This document shows, piece by piece, positions 21,710 to 35,115 of a stretch of DNA of 64,000 nucleotides (its first letter is position 1; every line of letters begins with the position of its first letter). A program made the position numbers and the translations under genes. The notes under the pieces are model-generated. The model searched no databases. It was not told the DNA's origin and was given only the letters and a program-made list of their open reading frames with translations. Source of the DNA: Rotaria sordida (lineage: Eukaryota > Rotifera > Eurotatoria > Philodinida > Philodinidae); the NCBI GenBank assembly GCA_905250125.1, contig CAJNOL010000380.1:1-64000 (forward strand). Direction: 5' to 3'.

Positions 21710-24686
21710 AATTCTCTCAACTCTAGGAAGGATCATATGAAATAAAATCAGCTTCTATCTATGTCTCTTTCCGTCAGGGTCAAAAAAACATCCACTGTGA
21801 GAACGGCTATTCTGCAGGAGCGCAATAATCTATAATACATTTGACAGAAAACATTATTTGAAAAATTTCTATTTATTTTATCGGAAGGAAACTTGGCTGA
21901 AATAAACAGGATGTGTTTGTTGGGATTTTTTCTTATCTCTAGTCATTTGAAAGTCGATATGTATCCGGATATATTCAAATTACTGTGAGTAGGAGCTTCT
22001 TTCAAATGTGATAGTTCAATTAGAGATCGGACCTCGCATGATTGAATTTAAGCTAAAAGTTCAACTAAACTCGTATTTTCCTAGCGGCGTCTCTAGTAAA
22101 CAATACCGTTAGCTGATGTGTTACTAAGCGAATGGATTTTTTAGTAGAAATTTTAAAGAGCATAACACGTTTTTACAAACAAATATCGCCAATGCGTTTT
22201 GATTGATTGCCTCTTAGAAAGCTGAATATAGGCTCTTTTTTTCGAGTACATGTCGATATCACCGACATAGTTTAGTTCTTTAGATTTTTGCTAAGTATCC
22301 ATATGAGGGTATCAATTTGATTAGATCTATTTGTAACAAACATGTTCATCCGAATCTACTTATTATTGTGGAGAACAAGATTCTCGTTAATATCAGCGTA
22401 CACCTACCCACTCTTTACAAATATTGGATATTAGCTGTGTTGAAGACTGTAAAGTAATACAAAATATCAATGGGCCGAATATACAGTCAACGGTCAAGCG
22501 AGTCACACGGATGAGCACTACTTGTATATATATATATATATATATATATACAGATTACCTACCCCTTATTACCTGCCTATGGGTACCTCCAAAGCATAGT
22601 CCTTAAAGCACTAAAGCACTATACCTACCCCCAATACAGCAGCCCTTATAGCCTTAATTCGACCTTTAACCTGGCACAGAGAAACAGACACATACACTGA
22701 AAATTATATATATAAATGATTCCAGAACAAATATATATATATGTATTTGTTTTTTTTACTGTTCTTAAGATCTTTATATATGTTATATTGTTTTTCTCAT
22801 TTAAAATAGATATTTAAACCTGAAATCATCTTTCTCTACAGATGTCATTGAATTTGATATATTTCATTTGAATATATATCATTGTTTCGATAGACAGATA
22901 GATAGAGAAAAGAGTCGAATGAAATCGATTGATTGTTAAATGATCTAGCTATTTCATTTATTTATTTTCTTTACATATTAGTAGTCGAACATCTTTTTCG
23001 TGTTTTCTTTTATTTATTATATAAAAATATGTATCATATGATCTATAAGAATTTATTTTTGATATTTCATATGATAATAGAAAGTCGAGCATAGACATTC
23101 ATTTAATGAAAATATTCTCGTCCAGAGTTCTCTGAGAAATAAGCAAACAACTATGATGAAATTGATCGATTTCGTGATATGGTTCTCGTTAGATAGATTG
23201 AAATATCTACTTTAAATTAAAGTGTTATTTATTTATTTTTTAACTGATCGTTTTTTCTTCCGATTGCAATAGAATTTCTTTTTTCTTTTTCAATAAATAT
23301 GTTACTATTTAGATTTTCTAAATGAATTTTATTCATATGTGTGAATCTTGATTATTTTAAAAGAAGAAAATAGAAAAAATCTCTAACTATGGGTGAAAAA
23401 GAGAGGATTTCGTTGAATATAACTGTTAAGAATAATAAAAGTAGAGATTGATATAGTTATATTGATAGTTGCTTAGTAGGTTGAGAGAATTATCGAATAA
23501 GTCCAGTAAGAATATTATCTAATGAATAAAAATATCCATTTTGTTATTATAATTAAATATATCGGTAAAGGTTCTATATATTCAATTGTCATCTTTAGTA
23601 AATGAAAAATTTTCAAATAATAAATAAAATCATTTGAAAGTTTATCTCGAAATTCTAATTGACTCTTTTTGTTTTTGTATATTATTATTTAATTAATCGA
23701 TTGTTCCTTTCGAATATATATAAAAAGAATATAAATCCATAACGTGTTTAGTTCTTAATTAATAATTGTGTTGAATAAAACCTCTATGGAATGTAATAAT
23801 ATATAATCTATAAATGATATGAATAAATCATATAAATAAATATATTTATTGAAGAAATAGATTCTTAGATTTGCTTATTATCAACGAACATATTGTTCAA
23901 TTATAATTTATAATGATGATCTTGTTATCAATAAAGACTACGAAGGAGAAAATAAACAATCGAATTAATTCTAAATAATAGATTTGTTAAAAGTGAATAC
24001 CAGAGAATGGAAATGTTAAGATTGAAATATTCTCATTGATAGAGAATATGAATATATTTATTTTATAAATATAATAGAAGAACTAATTCGAATCTCTATT
24101 GAAAATAATTCATATTATCGTTTTTTATCGTATATGAAAGAGGATAGTTTCTATCGTATTATATTCGAGAAATAAATCGAACGTTAGACAAAACAATTGT
24201 TTTTTTTTTTGTCTGATGAAAAGAACCATTTTCCAAGGCGATTTGTCTTTACTTTAAGGTAGACTTTTCTATATAATTAAGTTAAAAATTGTTGTGATAA
24301 TGTTTTTCTTTTCGAAGTTAACTGTTAATGTTAGTATAGTAGTAGATGATTATTGTCCAAAGGATTATAAATAAAGCGTAAGCTAATCGTATAATATTTT
24401 TTGAATAAATTATATCGAGTTCTATATAATACTGAAAAGGCTTGCATATATAAACCAGTAATATAAATTGAGAGAGAATTGAATAGACTTATTTCGATAT
24501 CGTTATTCAAATAAAATCTGGTTGATTTTTCAATGTTTTATACCTGTTTTTTTTTGTTCGATTTATTTCTCATTATTTTCTTCGTTTTCATGAATAGTTT
24601 CACTTCGTAGATCAACTCAAGGAAATAAATGAAGTTGATTTTTCTAACAAATGGTGTTCTCGATAAATAATAACCAACAAATGATA
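21710..24686. other. AT-rich intergenic DNA, start of the gene desert
   Basis: No gene is seen. A (TA)n microsatellite lies at about 22525-22551. Around 22395-22640 the plus strand is C-rich, with several CCTACCC/TACCCC words. From about 22700 on the sequence is very AT-rich and low in complexity, with recurrent 'TTCGAA', 'GATAGA' and 'AAATAAAT' words. The ORF that overlaps the next element at 24651 is not a gene. Confidence 0.45.
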
Positions 24687-24688
24687 TA

Positions 24689-25589
24689 CAGGGGGGGGGG
24701 GGTGCAAAAGTCACTTAACTCAAAAAAAAAAATGAATATCTCCATTACGGCTCGAGCAAACGAGCTGATTTTTTTACCAATAATAGATACATGTTCAAGC
24801 TTCATATCCATAAAGACATGTCTAGAGAGACCCTTTGTTAAGTATCATTATTGGCCTCAACAAAAAAAAATTTACTTCTTCACAGTTTGAAAAATAGTCA
24901 CTTTACCGAAAAAAATTATATTTCTCCGCTACGGCTCAAGCTAACGAGCTGATTCTTTTATCAATTCAAGAGGCATGTTCAAGCTTTATATCTATAAAGA
25001 CATACCTAGAGAAACCCTTTGTTAAGTATATTGTTTTCTATTTTATCTATGAAAAAGTAAAATTATTTTGTTGAGGTCATTAGTGATACTTTATAAAGGC
25101 TCTCTCTAATCTTGTCCGTATGAATTTAAAGTGTGAACATACTTCTATTATTGATAAAAAAATCAGCCCGGTTGTTCGAACCGTAGCGGAGATATTTAAT
25201 TTTTTCTTGGTGTCGTCACTTTTGGGGCATATACAGGGTGGCGCAATAGCCATTTTAACAAAATAAAAAGTGAATATCTCCGTTACCGCTCGAGCAAACG
25301 AGCTGATTTTTTTACCAATAATAGAGGCATGTTCAAGCTTCATATCTATAAAGACATGCCTAGAGAGATCCTTTGTTAAGTATCATTATTGATCTCAACA
25401 AAAAAAGTTTTACTTTTTGACAGATAGGAGAAAAACCAATATACTTAATAAAGGACTTGTCTAGGCATGTCTTTATGGATATGAAGCTTGAACATGTATC
25501 TATTATTGGTAAAAAAATCAGCTCGTTTGCTCGAGCCGTAATGGAGATATTCATTTTTTTTTGAGTTAAGTGACTTTTGCACCCCCCTG
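24689..25589. mobile_element. Composite inverted-repeat element with TA duplication
   Basis: The element starts CA plus twelve Gs then TGCAAAAGTCACTTAACTC and ends with the inverted copy GAGTTAAGTGACTTTTGCA plus six Cs then TG. TA flanks it at 24687-24688 and 25590-25591. Inside are five copies of one unit (each about 130-190 bp, core 'ATATCTCCGTTACGGCTCGA...GAGCTGATTTTTT...CATGTTCAAGCTT'). They are plus at about 24700 and 24905, minus at about 25080-25215, plus at about 25262 and minus at about 25440-25580. A second internal terminus, TA-CAGGGTGGCGCAATAGCC, lies at about 25225, so at least two elements are nested or joined. There is no coding capacity; the open frames are incidental. TA duplications suggest mobilisation by a Tc1/mariner-type transposase. 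Confidence 0.85.
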
Positions 25590-25591
25590 TA

Positions 25592-27900
25592 GATTGAATA
25601 TAATCAGACATTATTTACGAATCTTATTATAAATCAACAAGAACTTATTATAAACAATGATCATTGATTAAAAAATTATAATTTATATATATATGTCTGA
25701 TAATGTTGTGTGTCCAAATATTGTTTTACTATATGTATAAACAAACTATATAAATACCGTATAAATTAAATTTTGTTTTTGTTAAATAATAAAGAGCATG
25801 AAATTGATTAAATGATTTAATAAATATTTGTATAAATCTTCGATTATTTGTTTCGATGAAATTGAAAATCTAATTCTAATAATCGTTTTGTTTATTTATT
25901 TGAAATAATAAATAGAATTCTTTGATAAATATATTTAGATATCAATAATCGAATTTTTCATTATTTACAAGAAAACGAAACGAAAAAAGAAATTTTCTTT
26001 TTGTAATATAATTAAATAAAAATATAATAAAATGTTAATCATTTTAAAATAATAATAAAGACGTCACTTTGTTTATCTTGATTAAACCAGTGGAGTTCGA
26101 GACGAATACTTTAAAATATATTTTTCGAAATTTTCAATTATTCAAAAGTTTCATTTATAACTCAACATATAAACAATCTAATAGAAAAACAAATAATTTT
26201 CTTTTCGCCAGATTGAAATTCTTATGATTCAGGTATATATAGTTCTTGCTAAATTAAATTAACAATAAACGAATAAAATAAAACATGGTTATTATATTAT
26301 TATTAATTACAATTTTAGCTATTTGTCTAGAACTTTGTTTTGTTATTTATATTCATAGGAAATGAAATTTTTTTCTTCTACTTAAATGAAATGTGAAATC
26401 TATTTCAATAAAATAAAAAGTTATTTGATCACAATTGGTTTCTGTTTTCGATGATATTTTTAAAATAAATAATAAATATATTTGGATAACTATTCTTTAT
26501 TTATTGTTTTTTCATCAACTTGTTAACATCATATCAATCTTAACGGCAAAACTTCATTCCACTAAACATAATACAAATATTTTTACGGTTATGTAAAAAA
26601 CAGTTCAGTTAACAATAATGAAACAAAGATCACTTCCATCTAAATCTATTTCTTCATATACGAAGATTTTTTATTAATAATAATAATAATAATAATTTGT
26701 TTCGTTTTAATAATCATGATGATGACAAATGCTGCTCCATATCTATAATCGAGTACATTAAGATATATGTCTTCATTCTAATAATAATAATCACCTATAA
26801 GACAGATAATGACAATAATTGATCATATTCACTTAATATAGTTAAATCTTGAAAGTCTACCAAGACGCTCTAGAATTTTTCATCAAGGATTGACTAGTCG
26901 ATGCAAATCATGCACAATTGTTAACGATTGTATAGCTTTTAAAAAAATAATAGATCTTTTAAAAACATAAGCAGCGAAAACTGTTTAGGAACAGGAATTT
27001 TTCACATAATGACTATTTCGAATAATTTCAGATTGATTTATTATATCGAACAATTCGACGTAACTCAATTGATGATACAACACACAATTGTGTTACTTCT
27101 GTGAAATAAAAATTCTGAAGTGATATACCCTATTTGAAAACAAAAAAAAAAAATAATGTATAATCAAAAATAACAAAAGACAAATAAGTTTAAATGAAGC
27201 AATAATAACATGTTATTGTAAATAAACAAGATTTAGTAGACCAACAATTTACTCTCAACACATGTTTATATTAATCAAATTCATATCGAATACAATTTAA
27301 AATGATTGTCAACAATTCTAAACTCTAGAACAATATTAATTCTACTATTTTTTTTTTTTCAGCGCACATAGATGGATTTAAAAGATGCATTGAGTTACAA
27401 TAATGATCTTTATAATACTCCAAGAGGCTTGGATTGATTGAAACTATTTATTAGAGTGTCTTTTTACGAAGAAATCAATCAAGATTAGGGCTGTTATTTA
27501 CTGTTTAATTTATAATTAAAATAAATTATGAGATATTTACATTTATTGTTAATATAAATCTTCAGGAAAATAATTTCCGATTATCGAAATAAATCTGTTT
27601 TACTCAATTGAAAGTTCACAACAAAAAAACAAATAAAAGAAAAATAAAAAAAACTTTTTTCGAAAGATAATCCTATCGATCAAATTGTGCATATTTATTG
27701 TTTTACTAACAGATCAACCACAAATAATCATAAACAACAATTATTAAAAGCACAATATCTGAACTATAGGACGATATCATCTAGATATATATAACCTATA
27801 TATATATAGTTTGTTTTATTTTTAACTTATAATATTAATTATTGATAAGATCTTTTTTTGAATATGTTAACTAAGATACACAGATTCGCTGCCTTCTATT
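25592..27900. other. Gene-free AT-rich DNA
   Basis: Stops in all frames. A short AAT/ATA microsatellite lies at about 26672-26697. The last part (about 27140-27430) resembles 28570-28800 at lower identity (see Part 2). Nothing gene-like. Confidence 0.45.
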
Positions 27901-28380
27901 AGTTTCTTGGAAACTCATTTTCTCTGCACTTTATTGGGAAACGATCATAATGGGCATAAATTGGATTTCCAGGAAACCCATTCCAAATCCTCTAAAAGAA
28001 TGTACCACATGGGCCACTCCTTTCGCGGCACCAACAGCAAGTGCGATGCGATGTGTCTCGTATTGTCGCCAGCTCTGTCGTGCCACCCATACCTTGGCAC
28101 ACCCACATCCATATTCGATAGTGGGTGTGGGAAACTCATTCTGCATTTCCGAGTATTCACCTTGGTGTTTTCAGAAATCCGTTTTTCTTGGGGAGATCTT
28201 TTTGTTTTCGGAAAGCGAAACGGTATTTTCGGAAATTCATATGACGCGGAAAGACAATTTGTGTTTCCAAAAATTCATTTAATGCGGAAAGTCAATAGAC
28301 TTTCCTGGAAAGTCAATAGACTTTCCTGGAAAGTCATATATGACATCATATATTCTAACAGACGATTGATTGTTTGACAA
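27901..28380. repeat. GC-richer dispersed repeat, copy 1
   Basis: The base composition changes sharply at both edges. The block contains CCTTTCGCGGCACCAACAGC (about 28019), shared in diverged form with a block near 36.2 kb, a 9-bp stem (CACACCCAC 28098-28106 with GTGGGTGTG 28121-28129), and a 21-bp palindromic tandem repeat from 28286. Open frames exist on both strands (27907-28377 plus; 27931-28160 minus), but none resembles a known protein, and the other copy does not keep them open. It is best read as a non-coding repeat. Confidence 0.6.
28286..28345. repeat. 21-bp tandem repeat, each unit a palindrome
   Basis: GGAAAGTCAATAGACTTTCC occurs at 28286-28305 and again at 28307-28326, then a variant GGAAAGTCATATATGACATC from 28328. 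Each unit folds on itself (GGAAAGTC with GACTTTCC). Confidence 0.85.
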
Positions 28381-30068
28381 TAGATATTCGAACAAGAAAT
28401 GAACATTTCTATTTGCTATTACCCGAAAAGTAATAACAAATGTAACTGATAATAGAATATCAATAGTATTTATTGTATAGAATAGATATCGGAAAGTGAT
28501 TGACTCTCTTTGGAAATGAATAACTAATGTTTAATGAAAAAAAATAAGAGAATATTTTCGATGAAGCTAAAGTAATATATCAGTGTAAATAAACAATAAT
28601 TAGCACATGAACTATTTACCATAAAAGACATTTATATTAATCAACGTTCAGTTCGAAGACTCTTAACAATAAATGTTAACAGACGGAATCCATACAAATC
28701 TATAAAGTCTATTGAACTTTTTTTCACTGCATATAGACGAAGTAAAAAGATGGTTTGAGTTACGATAATAAACTTAATAATAATTCGAAAAGGTTAGTTA
28801 TTCTTAGAACATTTTATTGGAATATGTTTTATGAAATAGATGAATTGAGATAGATATGTCGACATACCAGAGAATTCTCTTCATCAATAACGATGATTAG
28901 TTTTCGATGATTCATTTCTTGTTTCGTTTCCATAAAGGTAAATTTCAATAATAAACTAGTACTATACATTAAAATAATATTCAAGTTGATAGTTTCTATT
29001 ATATCTGAGAGCTACTACGAGGACATATTTTATTTATTATTGTTCAATAAAACTTCTTTTACGAAATTTAATTCTTTACAATCACCATTACCGTTCTGTT
29101 TCATTTCTTTATTAACATTGCTTTTTTTTCTTTATATTGATATGATGTTCTTCATCTTAGTATAATCTTATATTTAAATAACAGATTTTCAATGAAATCA
29201 ATCCTCTAATAACATACCAATATTATTAATAAAATCCGATTAGACATTATCAACTTTAATTATCTCAAACTGAATGATAATATGAGCAAGAAAATCTTAT
29301 TTAAAAATAAACGAAAGATTAGAAATAGAACAATTTAGTATAGAGCAGCTTAAAAGACACTTTCAATTTCTATTAACATACTGCTTTTTTAAAACGAATC
29401 TTTTTCTTCAACAACAACTGTAAAATAAAAAAAAACCCCCAGATATAGTATTAATATAAACAAAGAAAGAATTCTTCAATGATACGTTTTGAAGACACAT
29501 TTTAAAGTGCATGCGCGATAGGTGACATAAACCAATGATTTCATGTTTGGAAATTCAATATAGAATTGAACCTTAACATAAAATACATTATTAATAAACT
29601 AATCTCATCAAGGTGATAAACTTTAACAAAATGAGTTATTCTTCTACTCTCCAATTCTCTTTAATTGAAACGTTTCGATTATCTAGTTAAGATCGTTCAA
29701 TAAAGAATTTTGCCTCTAGATAAGTTTGATTTAGAAAAACGTTACCTTTTTTTCGAATATTTAATGTCGATTTAATATAAATAAATATTTCTTTCAAATC
29801 TTTCTTCCAAATCTCACATAGAAATAAGACTTTAAATTAATTTTCTTAGAAAAAAATCTTATTGAAAGTAGATGTCGAAAACGATTAGTTTTTTGTAGAT
29901 GACTTTAATATACATCTATGACTACGCCATCTTTTTTATTCTATCTAAATAGAATACAAAAAACAAAAACAAAAAAACAGTTAAACCATTAGAAGTTTAT
30001 GAAAACTGATTTTGAAAGTGGACATATTGATTTAATCAATTGATTTAAGTGAAAATATGAAAGGTATA
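28381..30068. other. Gene-free AT-rich DNA
   Basis: No gene or transposon end is visible. 28570-28800 is a diverged partner of 27140-27430. Confidence 0.45.
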
Positions 30069-31004
30069 CTTAGGGTATACCAAAAGTTCTGATCACGGCG
30101 TTACTTTGTCATATAGTAAGCGTTAAGAAAGTTTCTTTCTATATGATCTGATAGAGAAAAGAATGCTCTATTTTTCTATACTATTTGATGATACTTCAAC
30201 TAATATCATGATAATAAATTTTCGATTAGACTTTTTTCGTTATCATTTGTGCCCATAGTACTAGATGACAACGGATGATGCAGGTTAATTTTCAATCCCT
30301 CAATCCATTGTGTTAATAATCAAAATATACAGTAAGATGCAGCGTGAAAAGCTCCACAATTTATATAAGAACGCATGTTTTATAGTTGCACTTTTCGTTT
30401 TGAAAATAAACAAAGTTTTGGTCGAGCAAATTTCGACTATGCAAAATTGATAGTGGTTTTGATACACGGTAACTTGATTTTTTGTTATTTCATCGTTTCA
30501 TCACCTGATATGCTTTATCAAAAGAAAATAAAATAAATCACATGATGCAGCGCGAAAAGTTCTGATCTTCATAGTAAAGCTTATTGTAATTGTTTTCAAA
30601 CGAAGGGAAATTCAGTGCGACCAATTTTTGCAATGCCCAAAGCATGATCCTTCAAAACTTTGTTTATTGTGAAAACGAAAAGTGCAACTATAAAACATGC
30701 GTTCTTATATAAATTGTGGAGCTTTTCACGCTGCATCTTACTGTATATTTTGATTATTAACACAATGGATTGAGGGATTGAAAATTAACCTGCATCATCC
30801 GTTGTCATCTAGTACTATGGGCACAAATGATAACGAAAAAAGTCTAATCGAAAATTTATTATCATGATATTAGTTGAAGTATCATCAAATAGTATAGAAA
30901 AATAGAGCATTCTTTTCTCTATCAGATCATATAGAAAGAAACTTTCTTAACGCTTACTATATGACAAAGTAACGCCGTGATCAGAACTTTTGGTATACCC
31001 TAAG
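30069..31004. mobile_element. 936-bp element with 352-bp near-identical inverted arms
   Basis: The left arm 30069-30420 (CTTAGGGTATACCAAAAGTT...) and right arm 30653-31004 are inverted copies with only a few differences that I can find (for example near 30402-30405). The ends are flanked by TA (30067-30068 and 31005-31006). The 232-bp centre is not repeated, except that a 'GATGCAGCG.GAAAAG' word at 30336 recurs at 30544. There is no open frame of note. The TA duplication fits a Tc1/mariner-dependent non-autonomous element. High arm identity means a recent insertion or ongoing arm-to-arm conversion. If transcribed it would form a very long double-stranded hairpin. Confidence 0.88.
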
Positions 31005-31006
31005 TA

Positions 31007-34000
31007 ATATTTACGAAGATAAAATAAACTCGAAATAAAATAATCTTTTTTCGATGAATGCTAGTCAAACAAATCTTCATAATAGAATATTCTCATTGAT
31101 AGAAAGTATTTCTCATTTTTTCGAATTTATTCATCGAATAAAAAAAAAAAAGAAGAATTCGAATATATTTAAAATTCTCAATATGATCTTTTATCGTTTA
31201 GAAAATAGTCGATAGTTTCAATTGTATTATTATTTGAAATAAATCAAAGTTCAAGAACAAAAAAAAAGATTTTCTCTTCGATCAAATAAATGATTTTCCA
31301 AAAAGATTTTTTTTCGTTTTTATATAAATTATTAATGTTAATATATAATTAATTTGTTTTATATATTCAATAAAATAATTCGAATGTTCTATCGAATATT
31401 CAACAGTATTTTCATGTATTCACACTACTAACATATATTAATAAACAATCAAAGAGATTTTTTCGAGATCGATATTAACGAAATGAATCGAACTAGATTT
31501 AATAATAACCTTCTCAGACAATATCTATAATATAGAGAATATAGAGAATATAGAGAATATAGAGAAAAAAACGAAAGAGAGATAAAATCTTATGTTATTT
31601 TTCAATATAATTACCATTCTATTCGATTTCGTAGTTTCTCAAAAAAGAGATAGTTTTTAATTAAACATTCCGCTATCTAAACAAAGCTTTAACTATTTAA
31701 AAATTGTCAAAAGAGAAACTTTTTAATGAAACTTCGCTATTTAAAAAAAAGGCCTTAGCTATTTAAAAGGTTTGATATTGGTTTTTTCGTAGATAGTCAG
31801 CAATTTTAACAAAACAACAGCAACACTCAATTATTAAAAATAGATGTTTAGCTCTTTGTTTTCTATAATAATTTTTTTCATTTATACCGGTACTTAACTT
31901 CATCTAACAGAATAGAAAAAAGATTCGATTAAAAGAATTTATTCGAGATGTTTTAAAGAGTAACAGAAGAGAAAAGTGAATCCAAACGATAGAATAACGA
32001 ATAAACAAGATTTTACATAAATATTCTACGGATAAATATATCTTGATAATCCTAATAATTCTATACATAATAATATATCAATCTGTAAAATGATCATATT
32101 TTCTCTTTTTTTTCTTAAAAAAGCTCAACAGTTTCAAATAAATAGATGAGAAGTTTTAAATATCTATCAAGATTTAAAACAGTACGAATATGAGCAACTT
32201 TCGATATTTGATTACTTCAAAAAATATTTCTATTGCGTTGACCAACATGGTGAGATGTATCAGTATTTTATACACTTTTGTACTTTAAATCTTTCCTCTT
32301 TTTTTTTTTTTTACAGAATTTTCAATCATACTTCTAGAATCATATAGATATTTAGAAAAATTAGGCATATATTATTTGATGATGACATCTTCTAAATAAC
32401 TGACAACCATCTCGTAACTTCTGCTCTAAAGAATCAGTAAGATAGGATCAATATTTGAGGATAATATCTATTAGTGCTGATAATCAAGTATTCATTTTGG
32501 TGCCTATAGGAATAAACATATAATTGTCACTCTTTTGTTTATGATTCGAAATGTTTAAATAGAATAAAATAGGTAGGATAATGATCAGTAGTTAGACTAG
32601 GAAATGATTGAAGAAATATCTTTTCAAAGTCAGTTGAGGTTAATGATTTCTAAAAAGTAAATAATATCACTTTTGAGAATGAGACGATCGATTTCGTTTC
32701 GAAAATTTCTTCTTTTCCGAAATTCTTTCGTTTTGTCTTCATTGATAATTAACAAACGAAAAATGTAAACGGTCAATGTAATAAGTCTTTATGTCAAAAT
32801 CTATTAATAAATCGAAAATTGACTTTCATTTATGTAGAACATGATCAATGAGAAAAACAAAACATTTCAATTCAATTTCGTTTCGAACATAATAATAAAA
32901 GAGTTTTTATATTAATTCTATTAAATTTTGTTTCATAAAATAATGATCGAATATAAATAAAAATGATAAGAAAATAAGGCACCGATTTGTTAAGATAATT
33001 ATCTTGAAAGTTTTCTGGCATAGAAAGAAAATAAGCAGATGAACTAGGCTAACGAAGAAAGTTGATTTGTTGTAATGTTGAACAATGATCATCTATATAA
33101 TCGATTAATGATATTATTTTTGAAAAAATTTCTCCTATATTTCAAATAATTTGTTTCTATAAATGATTTGTCCATTAAAAATAAATTCTATAATATAGAT
33201 ATATTTTAAAATAAAAATATTTATTTATTTAATTATATTAGGAATGATATCATATCGTTTTCTCCATCGTTTATTTAATCACTAAGAGTCCAATCGAATA
33301 ATTCGAAAAAATCTATAAATCTCCCTAAAAATATTTCTTTTCTCAATTCTACTAGATAAAATTTGACATTCTTTCTTTTGTAACATATATCATTAAAAGA
33401 CGTTCATTCTTTTCGTGTATTGTCTGATAAACAAAAAAAAGTTGTATCCACAATTGACTAGCTTATGCACAAACACGCAAGAGGTCCTACATACCAAACA
33501 GTTTCAACATTAGTTTATCCTAGCCGTTATTCTTATATAAATTGATAAAAATCCTGTCGTCCAATATGTGGTTACCGACTATTTGCATGTCAGCAGGATA
33601 ATAGACCAATTAGTTTTAGATTTTAAAATATATTTCTGAAACTTTCAAAATTCTTCTAAATTTTCATTGATTTATATCTGATAAACAATCTCTAATAAAA
33701 ACAAACATTTTTATTTTGAATTAGATAAAATTTTTCCTCATTGAAATATATATCGGCTTGTCCACCTAATGGGTTACCTTCATTGACGGTAGTTTGAAAA
33801 ATCAGATCTAAATATCATCAGTATCATCCGATATAATAAGAGAGAGAAAATGTCGAAAACCTATTTGACCTTTTTACAACATGAGATTTAACTCGCATTT
33901 ATTCACCGTTGTGGATACGCTAATAGCAGAAAACTATTCTGAAATATTTTATTAAAGATAATATAGATTTGGAGAAAAACAAACAACGAGTAGAAGACCC

Positions 34001-35115
34001 TCAAATTTTTCTCCCTTGTCCATCATTGCGTTACGCTATTTGTTTTTCCTATAATTTTCAAAATGCTTTGCTAAATAAACTGAAATTTATCGGATTCGAA
34101 GAGTACATAAGAAACCATACCTTCTGACGGAAAAATCAAATTTCTAACTGATTACGCTTGGACTGGCGGATATTTATTTTGATAAATTTAATTTTAGGCA
34201 TAACAATCAAATAATAGATGGCTATTTTCTTTTTCTAACTTGTTTTTGTTAAAGATTTTTCTAACCGTTTTTTTTCCTATACAGTTAAATGTGAAATGTT
34301 TCACATAATAATAAAGATATGTATCTATTATCATAATTGGTTTATCTTGTTGATTATAGTTGTTTTATAAACTGATGAGATTATTTCAATAGGAGTATAA
34401 AAGAATTAATTTGACTAAACCCTTATATCAATAAATAGGTTTATGTAAAAAAACGTTTTAAATTAACAAAATAAAAGATTCGTTCAACTCTATAAACGAA
34501 TTAATCTTCTTTGAATAAATAATTTAAATTATTTTATATTAAGTAAATAAATAAACAAGTTAGAAATGATCTATGATCTATAATATGAAATAAATAAATT
34601 CGAGAGTTTTTTGTTCTAACTAATCTTAAATATTCAATGTCGAATTTATTTCGATGGTTTTAATATTGATAAGAGTGATAATAGATGATAAAATTTAAAA
34701 ATGGTTAAATATGAAAATCTCTTGAGAGTATATTCAATATAATCTATGACAATCCATTGATAATTGTTCGACATTGTTTCGATAAAACAATATTTGAGAT
34801 CTTATAAAGTGATTATATAATTAACTTTTTCAAAATATAAATATATTTTATAGTGACGATTTATTATAATAAAATAAGATTATTTTATTAAACAAAAGAG
34901 TAACCATTCGCCTCGAACTTCTTATTCTTTGATTATCTGTTTTATGTCGAACAAGAAATAAGTTTTCCATAGCTAGTTCGATTTCGACTTCGAAACGCTA
35001 AATAAACAATTTCACGACAATTTTTTTTTCTCTCACGAAAATATTTTTGTTTTTTTTTCGTATCATGTCTTTGAGATTTATGCGCTATTGGTTATTATAT
35101 ATGAGAATATTCTAT
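31007..35115. other. Gene-free AT-rich DNA
   Basis: No gene. A 10-bp tandem repeat (ATAGAGAATA-like, about four copies) lies at about 31528-31566. The piece at 31080-31320 is colinear with 24030-24240 at low identity. The minus-strand frame at 32907-33092 is low-complexity. Confidence 0.45.

Noticed and set aside
22395-22640. Repeated CCTACCC words as telomeric or satellite array
   Set aside because: Spacing is irregular and the words are embedded in unique sequence.
24651-25611. Three open frames sharing 'NISITARANELIFLPI'
   Set aside because: The shared peptide comes from copies of the inverted repeat unit, not from a gene family.
27907-28377. 156-codon frame and minus-strand frames in the GC-rich repeat
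   Set aside because: Long because the block has fewer AT-rich stop codons; open on several frames at once and not conserved in the related block near 36.2 kb.
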